Assembly (NCBI RefSeq): GCF_020149915.1
Contig: NZ_CP083760.1
Coordinates: 1,488,001-1,552,000 of the forward strand
DNA length: 64,000 bases
Source of the DNA: Candidatus Sulfidibacterium hydrothermale
Lineage (GTDB): Bacteria > Bacteroidota > Bacteroidia > Bacteroidales > F082
Direction: 5' to 3'
Translations under genes and position numbers: made by a program
Shown here: positions 28,114 to 37,578 of the stretch, one piece after another
Position numbering within the stretch: position 1 is the stretch's first letter
Layout of the letters: each line of letters opens with the position of its first letter
Notes under the pieces: model-generated
Told to the model about the DNA's origin: nothing
Databases searched by the model: none
Seen by the model: only the letters and a program-made list of their open reading frames with translations

Positions 28114-30144
28114 TCAGGCGTCGTTTCCGGCTTTTTTGGGTAACCGGATAATGAAGCTGGTTCCCTGGCGGGGCTTGCTTTCCACTGAAATTACCCCTCC
28201 GTGTTCAAAAATGATTCGTTGAACAATACTCAGGCCAATACCTGTTCCTTTGGCCTTGGTGGTAAAATAAAGATTGAAAATATTGTCTTTGGTCGTATCA
28301 TCCATGCCCGGTCCGTCATCAGTAATGGTGATTACAACATCTTCGTTGTCTTCATGAAGGGCAATGGTAATATTTCCTTTGTTGTTGATGGCGTCGATGG
28401 CATTTTGAATAATATTGATAAAAACCTGTTTGATTTGGTTTTTATCCCACTGTACCATGCCATCCCATTGCAGATCAATATTTAATTTTATGTTGTGTTC
28501 TTTGGCAACCGTTTCGTATTGTTTTTGGATTTCGTGTATCAGGTTGCTGATCTTGAACTGGGAAGTGTTGACGGGTTCCGGTCGTGCAAAGCGGAGAAAA
28601 TCCTGGATGGTTTGGTTAATACGTTTTACTTCGCCATAAACAATGTTCATGAGCTCGTGATATTCTTCGGCATCTTCTTTGGGCTCAAAATCTTTTTTTA
28701 TTTGTTGAACAATGGTGCTGATGGCGTTGAGTGGGTTCCTGATTTCATGGGCAACTCCCGAGGCCAATTCGCCCATAGCCGTTAACCGTTCTTTCCTTTC
28801 GATTTGTTTTTCCATCAGCTTTTGATCGGTAAGATCACGAATTACCAGGATCGTATATTTCTTTTTCTCTGCATCCAGAAAACTGCTTTTGGAAACCAAC
28901 AAATATTTAAGCTGTCCGTTAATGCGGAAATTAAGTTGATGAAGAGCTGATTTTTGTTCCAGTATATGGTTAAAATCTTCTGTCGGAAAAAGGCTGTCTA
29001 CTCCGGAGCGTTCAATTACCTTTTTGCTTATGCCGAAAATTTCTCGGGCAGCCTGGTTGAAAATCCGGACAGCCCCCTCTTCGTCAAAAACAATGATGGC
29101 ATCACTTACATTTTCAATGATGTTGCTCGAATAGGTCTCCACCAGCTGATATCTTTTCTGTAAAAGGTCAAACCGTTGCCGGGTAAAAATAAAAGTAAAC
29201 ATGAATACGCCGATGATAATCAATATGATGGTGATCATTACCATGCGCCGTAAAATCCTCTTGTTTATAATATTAATTGGTTCGATGGATAAGCCTAAAC
29301 GCAGTAACCCCAGCGTGTGATGATGAAATGTATAAGGGTGAACGGATTCAAAAACATCCAGGGAACCAAAATGGGCAATACGGCTCATGACAACAGAATC
29401 GTGTAATGACCGGGAAAGAAACTCCGACTGCGAAATTGGTTCCAGTTCGTCAACTTTTCCTGTAGCGGCTAAAATATCGTCTTCATTCTGTAAAGCAATG
29501 TAAATGATATGTGGATTGGCTGCTGCCACATTCCGGATGAGCGGGCCAAACCCTACTTCTTTACGGAATTGACGAAATGGGACGGAAGTCATGTTTAATA
29601 CAACAGCCCCACCTTGTTTCATGGAAAGTGCCACAACAAATCCCAAACGCGACGACGGATTAAACTTTTTGGGGCCTAAAAAAAGAGTGTCTGTCTGGCC
29701 GGTGAGAACGGGCTGAATCATTTTTTTCAATAAGACGGTATCCGGCTCGTATTTATTGGCCGGATTGTTCCCCGAAAGAATGATTTTCCCCTGACGGTTA
29801 TATAAATAGATGTCTTCGATGTGATTTTCCTGGCAAATTCTTCTTAAAGTGGATGGGTAAATATCGCGGTTATTATAGAGTATTTTCACCATGTTGGCAT
29901 TGTCAATAAAACGTGCTCTGGTTAGTGAAGTGAGATACTGATTGGCCAGTAATGAATTTTGCGATGCTTTTAAAAGAGACTCAAGCAGGGTATGCGACTC
30001 TTCTTTCATGAGCCCGAACAAATCTTTTTTGCTTTGGTTCAACTCAATAAGGGCACTGCTGATCATTAAAATGGCCAGTGAGATGAAAATCAGTAAAATG
30101 ATCTTCGATTGTTGAAGCAAAGATTGTAATTTGTTTTTCACCAT
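28114..30144 (-). CDS. membrane sensor histidine kinase with PAS domain
   Basis: A 676-residue inner-membrane kinase. Transmembrane segments lie at about 14-34 and 303-325 and enclose a periplasmic sensor of about 265 residues. A PAS domain follows (about 345-450, IIENVSDAIIVFDEEG). The HisKA domain has the phospho-acceptor His in GVAHEIRNPLNA (about residue 470), and the HATPase domain shows NIIQNAIDAINNKG, DDGPGMD and GTGIGLSIVQRI. The layout is that of NtrB/AtoS/ZraS-type kinases, which pair with NtrC-family regulators, so it is very probably the partner of the regulator at 24445-25821. The ligand is not predictable. Confidence 0.95.
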   Translation of the reverse strand: MVKNKLQSLLQQSKIILLIFISLAILMISSALIELNQSKKDLFGLMKEESHTLLESLLKASQNSLLANQYLTSLTRARFIDNANMVKILYNNRDIYPSTLRRICQENHIEDIYLYNRQGKIILSGNNPANKYEPDTVLLKKMIQPVLTGQTDTLFLGPKKFNPSSRLGFVVALSMKQGGAVVLNMTSVPFRQFRKEVGFGPLIRNVAAANPHIIYIALQNEDDILAATGKVDELEPISQSEFLSRSLHDSVVMSRIAHFGSLDVFESVHPYTFHHHTLGLLRLGLSIEPINIINKRILRRMVMITIILIIIGVFMFTFIFTRQRFDLLQKRYQLVETYSSNIIENVSDAIIVFDEEGAVRIFNQAAREIFGISKKVIERSGVDSLFPTEDFNHILEQKSALHQLNFRINGQLKYLLVSKSSFLDAEKKKYTILVIRDLTDQKLMEKQIERKERLTAMGELASGVAHEIRNPLNAISTIVQQIKKDFEPKEDAEEYHELMNIVYGEVKRINQTIQDFLRFARPEPVNTSQFKISNLIHEIQKQYETVAKEHNIKLNIDLQWDGMVQWDKNQIKQVFINIIQNAIDAINNKGNITIALHEDNEDVVITITDDGPGMDDTTKDNIFNLYFTTKAKGTGIGLSIVQRIIFEHGGVISVESKPRQGTSFIIRLPKKAGNDA

Positions 30145-30327
30145 GAAAATTCTTTAACAAAAAGAATGCCTAAAAATAATTCTTTTTACAATATGTATCC
30201 CGTTGTATTGTTTCCGGGGGGACAAAAAATATAAATTACCCGGCAGCAGAAAGACCTGAAGCAAAGTTTGTAAAAGGTTATTGATTTATGGGGAAATTTT
30301 TAATTTTATAGCATAAAAAGGTTCTTT

Positions 30328-31674
30328 ATGATGAGATTGATTACGCGTTTCACTGATTTTTTGCGTCGCATTCTTCCTTCTCCTTTTACCATTGCGGTGC
30401 TGTTGACTTATCTTACGTTTGCTCTTGCTTTGTGGCTTACGCCGGTAAAACATCCGGGAGAGCCTCATCTTTTTGAACTGGCCGGGTTTTGGGCCAAAGG
30501 TTTTTGGGAGCTGCTGGGATTTTCCATGCAAATGATGTTGATGCTGGTGCTGGGGTATGTGCTGGCATTGACCAAACCGGTAAACCGGCTTATTCAAATC
30601 ATGACCAATTATGCTGATACCATGCCCAAGGCTGCTTTTTTGGTTACTTTTCTGACGTTGGTGTTCAGTTTTCTGAACTGGGGACTGGGGCTTATTTTCG
30701 GTGCCGTTTTTGCCCGTAAAGTGGGTGAGGATTTTTCAAAACGCAAACAAGCTTTTAATTATCCGTTAATCGGGGCAGCCGGTTATGCCGGATTGATGGT
30801 TTGGCATGGCGGACTTTCCGGATCGGCACCACTGAAGATTGCCGAAAAAGGACATTTTTTGGTGGACAAAATTGGTGTGATCCCGTTGAATGAAACCATT
30901 TTTTCTCACATGAACCTGGTGGTTAGTCTGACATTGCTGATCGTTTTGCCGTTGGTGATGATGTGGGCGGCAAAAAAGGGAGAAAAACAGAAAATTGTAT
31001 TGAAAGAACTTTCAGAAAAGGCTGTTGATGAACATCCGGAAAATCCGACAGGTGCGGATAAACTGGATTATTCCCGTGGGTTTGCCCTGTTTTTGGGGGT
31101 GGTTTTTCTTTTTACGTCGGTATATCTTGCGGTGAAAGCCGGAAACCTGGGATTCATCAATCTGAATTACATTAATTTTTCATTGTTTACTCTGGGGATT
31201 TTGCTGACGCCAAATGTGGCTGTTTTCCAGGATTTTGTGTCAAAATCTATCCGGGCTGCATCCGGTATTCTGATTCAGTTTCCTTTATATGCCGGTATTA
31301 TGGGGCTCATGAAATATTCGGGACTGTTTTTGGTATTTACCGATGCCTTTGTCCATATTTCTTCTCCCGTGCTTTTGCCGGTAAATACTTTGTTTAGCGC
31401 CGGGCTGGTCAATTTCTTCGTGCCGTCGGGTGGCGGACAATGGGCTGTGCAGGGACCCGTGATTGTGGAAGCGGCCAAGCATTTGGGCGTTTCCATTCCC
31501 AAAGTGGTGATGGCATTGGCTTACGGTGATGAATGGACCAATATGCTGCAACCCTTTTGGGCTTTGCCGTTGTTGGGAATTACCGGACTCAAAGCCCGCG
31601 ATATCGTTCCTTATACTTTTTTGCTTTTCCTTTGTGGTGGGGTAATCTTTATTGCCGGCTTGTTGTTGTTTTAA
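30328..31674 (+). CDS. atoE: short-chain fatty acid transporter, AtoE family
   Basis: Inner-membrane carrier of 448 residues with about 11-12 hydrophobic segments. Conserved family stretches are visible: SFLNWGLGLIFGAVFARKV, GYAGLMVWHGGLSGSAPL and FFVPSGGGQWAVQGPV. The family takes up short-chain fatty acids such as acetoacetate or butyrate. No ato catabolic genes are next to it, so the substrate is uncertain. AtoE is linked to an AtoS/AtoC sigma-54 system in E. coli, and here a sigma-54-type kinase gene lies immediately upstream, divergently oriented. That adjacency is suggestive, but no shared operator was seen in the 183-bp gap. The ATG at 30328 has a second Met right after it. Confidence 0.92.
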   Translation: MMRLITRFTDFLRRILPSPFTIAVLLTYLTFALALWLTPVKHPGEPHLFELAGFWAKGFWELLGFSMQMMLMLVLGYVLALTKPVNRLIQIMTNYADTMPKAAFLVTFLTLVFSFLNWGLGLIFGAVFARKVGEDFSKRKQAFNYPLIGAAGYAGLMVWHGGLSGSAPLKIAEKGHFLVDKIGVIPLNETIFSHMNLVVSLTLLIVLPLVMMWAAKKGEKQKIVLKELSEKAVDEHPENPTGADKLDYSRGFALFLGVVFLFTSVYLAVKAGNLGFINLNYINFSLFTLGILLTPNVAVFQDFVSKSIRAASGILIQFPLYAGIMGLMKYSGLFLVFTDAFVHISSPVLLPVNTLFSAGLVNFFVPSGGGQWAVQGPVIVEAAKHLGVSIPKVVMALAYGDEWTNMLQPFWALPLLGITGLKARDIVPYTFLLFLCGGVIFIAGLLLF

Positions 31675-31683
31675 ATTTCCGGT

Positions 31684-32139
31684 TTAAAAATCGTTTTCGT
31701 CCAGTATTTTTCGTGCCAGTTCCGGTTGGAATCCTTTCTGAACAGCATACCGGATCAGTTTATTTTTCCGGGTAAATTCGTCGTTGGCTTTTACGGTTTT
31801 GTTAGATAAAACGGCTTTAAGCGTGTTCAGATATTCTTCTTCGTCAATTTCACCCAGCCCGATTTGTATATATAAATCGGGAATTTGCTTCTGTTTTAAA
31901 GCCTGAATGATTTTGTTGCGTCCCCATTTGTTATGACGTAGTTTTCCGATGGCAAAAGCTTTTACAAAACGTTCTTCGTTGATATAATTTTCTGCTTTCA
32001 GCGTTTTGATTATCTCCTGGATAGCTGTTTCGGAAGCTTTCCATTGTTGTAGTTTTTGTTTTACATCAAAAATAGACCGTTCCTGGTAAGCACAGTAATG
32101 ACGCGCTTTTTCAAGAAGATATTCCGGAGGAGGTGTCAT
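31684..32139 (-). CDS. recX: regulatory protein RecX
   Basis: Small cytosolic modulator of RecA of 151 residues. It is built of three-helix repeats and shows the family patterns ARHYCAYQERSIFDVKQKL, YINEERFVKAFAIGKL and NKWGRNKI. Length and motifs are standard. It converges on atoE with a 9-base gap and recA is not nearby. The likely start is the ATG at 32139. Confidence 0.92.
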   Translation of the reverse strand: MTPPPEYLLEKARHYCAYQERSIFDVKQKLQQWKASETAIQEIIKTLKAENYINEERFVKAFAIGKLRHNKWGRNKIIQALKQKQIPDLYIQIGLGEIDEEEYLNTLKAVLSNKTVKANDEFTRKNKLIRYAVQKGFQPELARKILDENDF

Positions 32140-32204
32140 AAGGGTTGCCTTTTAAAAAAATTATCCGGTCGAAAATACAAAAATATTGTTTTAAGCAGGG
32201 AGCC

Positions 32205-32816
32205 TCAGGGTAAAAAGGTTTCGAACCGGTAACCTTTTTTGGAAAAGTGTTCCAAAAAGCGGGGGAGGGCATAAAGCATGTTTTTTTCTGCTTTCAAACT
32301 GTCGTGGAATACCACAATGCTACCGCGGTTCGTTTTGCTGATGGCCGTTTCCAGGCATTCTTTCTCAGAAACATCAGCGGCATAGTCAAAGGTAACGACC
32401 GACCACATAACCAGCTGGTAATGTTTTTTAAGAACCTTCATTTGAGAAGGTCTTATTTTTCCATAAGGCGGCCTGAAATAGCGGGCATGCACCAGTTTTT
32501 GACAATCGGCAACATCACGGAAATAAATTTCATCCGGAGTACGCCATCCGTTGATGTGATGAAAAGTATGGTTTCCTGTCAGATGTCCGGCTTTTTGTAC
32601 GGCATGAAAAACTTTGGGATATTTCCGGACATTATCCCCGACACAAAAAAAACAGGCTTTGGCTTCAAACTGCGCAAGAATATTCAGTACTTTTGGCGTG
32701 ATGTCCGGATGAGGTCCGTCATCGAAAGTGAGATAAATAACAGGGTCTGTAACTGGTACGTTCCAAAGGAGTTCCGGAAACAGGCGGTGAATAAATGTTG
32801 GTGTTTGAAATTTCAT
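32205..32816 (-). CDS. polysaccharide deacetylase (NodB homology domain, CE4)
   Basis: A 203-residue CE4 hydrolase that removes N- or O-acetyl groups from glycans such as peptidoglycan or chitin-like polymers. It has motif 1 LTFDDGPHPD (catalytic and metal Asp), motif 2 GNHTFHH (metal His pair), motif 3 RYFRPPYGKIRPS and the later WSVVTFDYAADV. A hydrophobic signal peptide is not obvious, so it may be cytosolic or use an atypical export route. Its -7 box ends only 8 bases before the ATG, suggesting a leaderless message. Confidence 0.92.
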   Translation of the reverse strand: MKFQTPTFIHRLFPELLWNVPVTDPVIYLTFDDGPHPDITPKVLNILAQFEAKACFFCVGDNVRKYPKVFHAVQKAGHLTGNHTFHHINGWRTPDEIYFRDVADCQKLVHARYFRPPYGKIRPSQMKVLKKHYQLVMWSVVTFDYAADVSEKECLETAISKTNRGSIVVFHDSLKAEKNMLYALPRFLEHFSKKGYRFETFLP

Positions 32817-32824
32817 GACGACTA

Positions 32825-32832
32825 CAAAGATA
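32825..32832 (-). promoter_or_regulatory. -7 promoter box of the polysaccharide deacetylase
   Basis: TATCTTTG on the minus strand, exact TAnnTTTG, 8 bases before the ATG at 32816. No -33 element was found. Confidence 0.5.
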
Positions 32833-32877
32833 CGGCCTTGCCGGGAATAAAAAAATAAAAATTAAATTTTAAAAGTT

Positions 32878-33624
32878 ATGAAAAGACTGGTATTGGTTCG
32901 ACACGGAGAAAGTGTCTGGAATAAGGAAAACCGGTTTACGGGATGGACAGATGTTCCGCTTTCGGAACAAGGAATTCAGGAAGCCAAAAAAGCAGGACAA
33001 ACCCTGAAAAAAGAAGGTTTCCAGTTTAGGCTGGCTTACACCTCATATCTTACACGTGCCATTAAAACGTTGTGGCTGATGCTGGAAGAAATGGATTTGA
33101 TGTGGATTGAAGAACGCAAAAGCTGGCGGTTGAACGAAAAACATTACGGAAATTTGCAAGGGCTGAACAAAGCCGAAACCGCTAAAAAGTTTGGCGAAGA
33201 AAAAGTACTGATGTGGCGCCGCAGTTTTGACGTTCCGCCGGAACCACTGGCTGACGACGACGAACGGAATCCGCGTTTCGATCCGCGTTATGCCGATTTG
33301 AGCCCGGATGAACTTCCTAAAACCGAATCCCTGAAAGAAGTGATCGAACGGATGCTTCCTTACTGGGAAAGTGAAATTAAACCGTCGCTTGAAAAACAGG
33401 GCGATTTGCTGGTGGCTGCCCACGGAAACAGTTTGCGGGCACTGGTGATGCATTTAAAAGGAATGAGTAAGGAAGAAATCCTGAAATTCAATATCCCTAC
33501 AGGAATTCCTTATGTATTTGAGTTTGATGATGAGATGAACTTTGTGAAGGATTACTTCCTTGGTGATCCGGAAGAAGTGAAAAAACTGATGGAAAAAGTC
33601 GCTAATCAAGCGAAAGCAAAATAG
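32878..33624 (+). CDS. gpmA: 2,3-bisphosphoglycerate-dependent phosphoglycerate mutase
   Basis: Glycolytic enzyme of 248 residues interconverting 3- and 2-phosphoglycerate. The phospho-acceptor His is in [10 protein letters not shown] (residue about 9). [15 protein letters not shown], the RHYGNLQG-like stretch [14 protein letters not shown], and the second active-site His in [10 protein letters not shown] are all present. The length is standard for the dimeric or tetrameric dPGM type. A 17-bp hairpin follows the stop, so it is probably transcribed alone. Confidence 0.97.
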   Translation: MKRLVLVRHGESVWNKENRFTGWTDVPLSEQGIQEAKKAGQTLKKEGFQFRLAYTSYLTRAIKTLWLMLEEMDLMWIEERKSWRLNEKHYGNLQGLNKAETAKKFGEEKVLMWRRSFDVPPEPLADDDERNPRFDPRYADLSPDELPKTESLKEVIERMLPYWESEIKPSLEKQGDLLVAAHGNSLRALVMHLKGMSKEEILKFNIPTGIPYVFEFDDEMNFVKDYFLGDPEEVKKLMEKVANQAKAK

Positions 33625-33662
33625 TCTTTTTATGGCGGGGCATTTGCCCCGCCATAAAAAGA
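33625..33662 (+). terminator. hairpin after gpmA
   Basis: Perfect 17-bp stem (33625-33641 with 33646-33662) around a 4-base loop, beginning at the gpmA stop codon. It is G+C-rich at the top and A-T at the base. No uridine run beyond the stem. It overlaps an upstream ATG of the next gene, supporting the later start there. Confidence 0.75.
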
Positions 33663-33697
33663 TTTCTCTCCTGCCAACAAAGTTCGATAATAACTTT

Positions 33698-34435
33698 ATG
33701 CCTAAAACCTGGATCATACCCGATTTGCATGGCTGTGCTGCCACATTGGAAACTTTACTCCATCAAAAAATTAAACCCGATAAAGCCGACCGGCTGATTT
33801 TTCTTGGTGACTATATCGACCGTGGACCGGACAGCAAAGGAGTGCTGGATTTGATTATGGATTTGCAAAAGAACGGTTTCCGGGTGACTGCACTCAAGGG
33901 GAATCATGAAGAATCATGCGTAAAAGCCTGGTATGCCGAAAAGGATAAAAAGTCTTTTTGGGGAATAAAAGGCAAAACCACCGAACAAAAACAGTGGGAA
34001 AAATTTGGGGGAAAACAAACGCTCGACAGTTTTGGGGTTTCAAATGCTGCCGGAATTCCTGAAAAGTATATCCGCTGGATGGAACAGCTCGAATATTATG
34101 TGGAAACCGGGAAATTTGTGGCTGTACATGCCGGTTTGGATTTTGATGATGACAATCCTTTTGAAAATCTTCGTTACATGCTTTGGGTCCGGGAGTTTGT
34201 GGTGAAACCGGAAAAAATTAATCATAAAATATTGATTCACGGCCACGTGCCGGTTAATCTCGAACTGATTGATATGGCCGTTAAACAAAAAAATCCGCCT
34301 TTTATTGATCTGGACAACGGAATTTACATGACCGGCAGGGCGGGCTACGGTAATCTGGTTGTTCTGGAAACCGAAGCCATGAAATATTGGGTGCAAACAG
34401 TGGTGGATGCGGTGGATTACAACAAACCTTTTTAA
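33698..34435 (+). CDS. serine/threonine protein phosphatase, PPP family
   Basis: Cytosolic metallophosphatase of 245 residues similar to bacterial PrpA/PrpE-like and lambda-type phosphatases. The metal and catalytic motifs are complete: IPDLHGC, GDYIDRGPDS, LKGNHEES, a His in AVHAGLDFDD and ILIHGHVPV. It probably dephosphorylates proteins or small phosphates; the target is unknown. The start at 33698 (MPKTWIIPDLHG) is chosen because the upstream ATG at 33632 lies in the gpmA terminator. Confidence 0.92.
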   Translation: MPKTWIIPDLHGCAATLETLLHQKIKPDKADRLIFLGDYIDRGPDSKGVLDLIMDLQKNGFRVTALKGNHEESCVKAWYAEKDKKSFWGIKGKTTEQKQWEKFGGKQTLDSFGVSNAAGIPEKYIRWMEQLEYYVETGKFVAVHAGLDFDDDNPFENLRYMLWVREFVVKPEKINHKILIHGHVPVNLELIDMAVKQKNPPFIDLDNGIYMTGRAGYGNLVVLETEAMKYWVQTVVDAVDYNKPF

Positions 34436-34440
34436 GCTGG

Positions 34441-35025
34441 TTATTCGGGCAGTCTCTTTTCTCCCGGAAGAAAAAAGCCGCTTTTATCTTTTTCTATCTG
34501 TTTTGTTATTCTGTTAAATTCGATTTCGTTAAGGGCATTTATCACTACATCAGCCTTTTGTAGTAATCCGGAAACCTCTTTTGGGGCTGTTGTAGTTTCA
34601 TCTCCTTTCACCATGATAAAAATTCCGGGACGCACATAATCAATCAAACTGTTTGATTCACAAATAATCCAGGATGCAGAGCCCAGAATTTTTTCCATCT
34701 CCGGAAAAGTTTCGTCCAAAAATTCATCTTTTGTCTGAATAAACCATGAAGTTTGGGCTCCGGCGGTTAAAAAACGCATGGTGTCTTTGTTCCCGTTTAT
34801 CCGGGTTTCTTTCTCCATCCGGATTTTTGAATTGAAAAGATGTACATCATGTCCGTGAAAATTTTCATTTTCCGGCCGGATATTGGAAATTTTTACTGCA
34901 GTTACCGCAATGGTTTGGCTGAATTTTTTAATCAGTTTCTCTGTCAGTGTGGTTTTTCCGACATTTCTTCCCGTACCTCCGATAATAATCCAGTTTCTAT
35001 AATTCTTTCTTTTTGTAAGGTTCAC
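34441..35025 (-). CDS. P-loop NTPase, MobB-like
   Basis: A 194-residue cytosolic protein with an excellent Walker A, IIGGTGRNVGKTTLTEKL, near the N-terminus. A later SNSLIDYVRPGIFIMVKGD resembles the beta-strand region of MobB-type GTPases in molybdenum cofactor assembly, and DVVINALNE sits where the base-recognition NKxD-like motif is expected. No other molybdopterin gene is close. The assignment is to the MobB-like fold only; the substrate is not known. It converges on the phosphatase gene with a 5-base gap. Confidence 0.7.
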   Translation of the reverse strand: MNLTKRKNYRNWIIIGGTGRNVGKTTLTEKLIKKFSQTIAVTAVKISNIRPENENFHGHDVHLFNSKIRMEKETRINGNKDTMRFLTAGAQTSWFIQTKDEFLDETFPEMEKILGSASWIICESNSLIDYVRPGIFIMVKGDETTTAPKEVSGLLQKADVVINALNEIEFNRITKQIEKDKSGFFLPGEKRLPE

Positions 35026-35111
35026 AATAATAGTTTCTTATGATGGTAGTTTTATTGTTTATAAATTAACAATATTTTTTCTATAAAAGCCCATTAGATA
35101 TTAAATAATTG

Positions 35112-35119
35112 TACTTTTG
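35112..35119 (+). promoter_or_regulatory. -7 promoter box of maeB
   Basis: TACTTTTG, exact TAnnTTTG match, 22 bases before the ATG at 35142. It excludes an upstream in-frame ATG at 35109. No standard -33 element. Confidence 0.5.
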
Positions 35120-35141
35120 TGAGGTCATAAAAATAAAAAAA

Positions 35142-37406
35142 ATGGACAAATTATTTCGAAAGGATGCTTTCAATTATCATGCATTAGGGCGCCCCGGGAA
35201 AATTGAAGTGATTCCCACCAAACCCTATTCAACGCAAAGAGATTTATCTTTGGCTTATACTCCTGGTGTGGCCGATCCGTGTCTGGCCATCAAAAAGAAC
35301 CCTGAAGATGTTTACAAATACACTGCCAAAGGCAATTTGGTGGCAGTGATTTCAAACGGTACGGCTGTTTTAGGACTGGGTGATATCGGTCCGTTGGCCG
35401 GAAAACCGGTTATGGAAGGTAAAGGATTGTTATTTAAAGTCTTTGCCGATGTGGATGTCTTTGATATCGAGATCAATGAAAAGGATCCCGACAAATTGAT
35501 CGAAGCGGTAAAAGCGATTGCTCCGACTTTCGGAGGGATCAACCTTGAAGATATCAAAGCCCCCGAGTGTTTTTATATTGAAGACCGGCTAAAAGAAGAG
35601 CTGGATATTCCGTTGATGCACGATGATCAACACGGAACCGCTATTATTTCATCAGCAGGCCTTCTGAATGCGCTGGATCTCATCGGTAAAAAAATTGAAG
35701 ATATAAAAATCGTAGTGAGTGGAGCCGGGGCAGCAGCCGTTTCCTGTACCCGTTTATATATCAAGCTGGGAGCCAATCCTAAAAATATCGTTTTGGTCGA
35801 TAGCCACGGTGTTATTCACAAAGACCGGACGGATTTGAACGAGATTAAAAAACAATTTGCTACCGACTTGCCGGTACATACCCTGGAAGAAGCGATTAAA
35901 GGGGCCGATATGTTTCTCGGACTTTCTGTAGCCGATTTGTTATCTCCGGAAATGCTTCTTTCCATGGCGGATAACCCGATTGTTTTTGCGCTGGCCAATC
36001 CGGTTCCTGAAATTTCTTACGATTTGGCTACCAAAACCCGCGATGACGTTATCATGGCTACCGGACGTTCCGATTATCCCAATCAAATTAATAATGTGTT
36101 GGGATTTCCGTTTATTTTCCGTGGTGCTTTGGATGTCAGGGCTTCCAAGATCAATGATGAGATGAAACTGGCGGCTGCAAAAGCACTGGCCGGACTGGCT
36201 CGCGAGCCTGTACCGGAAGAAGTAAATATTGCTTTTGGAACCAATAACCTTAAATTCGGTCCGGATTACCTTATCCCTAAACCGACCGACCCGCGTTTGA
36301 TCGAAACGGTAGCCCCTGCTGTTGCATTGGCGGCTATGGAGTCGGGTGTAGCTCGTCGCTCCATTGAAGATTGGGAAAAATACAAAGAAGAACTGCGGAA
36401 ACGGATGGGATTGACCAATCCGCTGAAACGGCAAATGAAAGCTACCTGCCGGAAAGATCCTAAACGGGTGTTGTTGGCAGATGCCGAGCATTACAAAGTG
36501 CTGAAAGCTGCAGAAATCGTGGTCAACGAAAAATTGGCTGAGCCGGTTTTGATGGGAAGTGAAAGAAAAATCAAAAAGATTATTGCCGAACACGAACTGG
36601 AACTGAACGATGTACGGATTATCGATCCGAAAGCACCGGAAAACAAAGAAAAGATGAAAGACTATGTCCGGCAGCTTTTCGAAAAGAGAAAACGCCGCGG
36701 CATGACCCTTCTGGCTGCCAAAGAGTACATGAAATTAGACAGTTACTACAGCTCCATGTTGGTTGAGAACGGAGAAGCAGATGCGGTTTTGTCCGGAATT
36801 AACCGGAATTATCCGGATACTATCCGGCCGGCCCTTCATGTTATCGGAATTAAAGAAGGTGTACAAATTGTAAGTGGTATCTATATTGTGATAACCAAAG
36901 AAGGTCCGTTGTTCCTGAGCGATTGTACGGTAAACAAACAGCCTTCGGCAGACGATCTGGTTGAAATTACCCTGCAAACAGCCGAAGTGGTAAAACGTTT
37001 TGGTATGGAGCCTAACATCGCCATGCTTTCGTACTCTAATTTTGGCTCGGTGGATGCTTCGGAACCCGTGAAAGTGCGTCAGGCCGTAAGTATTTTGCAT
37101 GAGAAAAATCCGGAGTTAATGGTGGATGGTGAAATTCAGGCCAATATTGCCTTGGATCAGGAACTGATGAAAGAAAGTTTCTCCTTTGCTAAGATTTTGG
37201 GTAAACGGGTGAATACGCTCATCTTCCCCGATCTTTCTTCGGCTAATATTGCGTACAAATTGTTGAATAAAGCCGCCGGATTTGAAATTATCGGCCCCAT
37301 TTTGAACGGAATGAACAAACCGGTTCACGTTTTGCAAATGGGTAGTGGCGTCAATGAAATTGTAAATATGATTATGGTCGCCGTTATGGATGCCCAGAAT
37401 CAGTAG
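35142..37406 (+). CDS. maeB: NADP-dependent malic enzyme (malic enzyme / phosphotransacetylase-like fusion)
   Basis: Decarboxylates malate to pyruvate with NADP, linking C4 acids to pyruvate and NADPH. It is a 754-residue fusion. The malic enzyme part (about 1-430) has [28 protein letters not shown], the metal-site HDDQHGTAI and the nucleotide-binding [12 protein letters not shown]. The C-terminal part (about 430-754) resembles phosphate acetyltransferase and is thought to regulate by binding acetyl-CoA. The fusion is standard for this type. Single transcript with a -7 box before it and a terminator after. Confidence 0.97.
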   Translation: MDKLFRKDAFNYHALGRPGKIEVIPTKPYSTQRDLSLAYTPGVADPCLAIKKNPEDVYKYTAKGNLVAVISNGTAVLGLGDIGPLAGKPVMEGKGLLFKVFADVDVFDIEINEKDPDKLIEAVKAIAPTFGGINLEDIKAPECFYIEDRLKEELDIPLMHDDQHGTAIISSAGLLNALDLIGKKIEDIKIVVSGAGAAAVSCTRLYIKLGANPKNIVLVDSHGVIHKDRTDLNEIKKQFATDLPVHTLEEAIKGADMFLGLSVADLLSPEMLLSMADNPIVFALANPVPEISYDLATKTRDDVIMATGRSDYPNQINNVLGFPFIFRGALDVRASKINDEMKLAAAKALAGLAREPVPEEVNIAFGTNNLKFGPDYLIPKPTDPRLIETVAPAVALAAMESGVARRSIEDWEKYKEELRKRMGLTNPLKRQMKATCRKDPKRVLLADAEHYKVLKAAEIVVNEKLAEPVLMGSERKIKKIIAEHELELNDVRIIDPKAPENKEKMKDYVRQLFEKRKRRGMTLLAAKEYMKLDSYYSSMLVENGEADAVLSGINRNYPDTIRPALHVIGIKEGVQIVSGIYIVITKEGPLFLSDCTVNKQPSADDLVEITLQTAEVVKRFGMEPNIAMLSYSNFGSVDASEPVKVRQAVSILHEKNPELMVDGEIQANIALDQELMKESFSFAKILGKRVNTLIFPDLSSANIAYKLLNKAAGFEIIGPILNGMNKPVHVLQMGSGVNEIVNMIMVAVMDAQNQ

Positions 37407-37441
37407 TTACAGGTTCCGGCAAAGTCCGGTTCCGAAATAAA

Positions 37442-37476
37442 AAACAGCCCTGAGATTTCTCGGGGCTGTTTTTTTT
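37442..37476 (+). terminator. intrinsic terminator of maeB
   Basis: A 14-bp stem AAACAGCCCTGAGA (37442-37455) pairs with TCTCGGGGCTGTTT (one G-U) around a 2-base loop, then a run of T's. Confidence 0.92.
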
Positions 37477-37578
37477 ATCTGTAATTCAAAAGTTTATGCC
37501 GATGATGAAAGGAGTGTTCCTGTTTCAAAAAATCTTAGTATTTTGCCCGCTAAAATTTCCAATTAAAAACAAAAGCGA

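Noticed and set aside
33632-33697. A 22-residue extension of the phosphatase
   Set aside because: It falls in the gpmA terminator stem; the motif IPDLHG should lie close to the true N-terminus.
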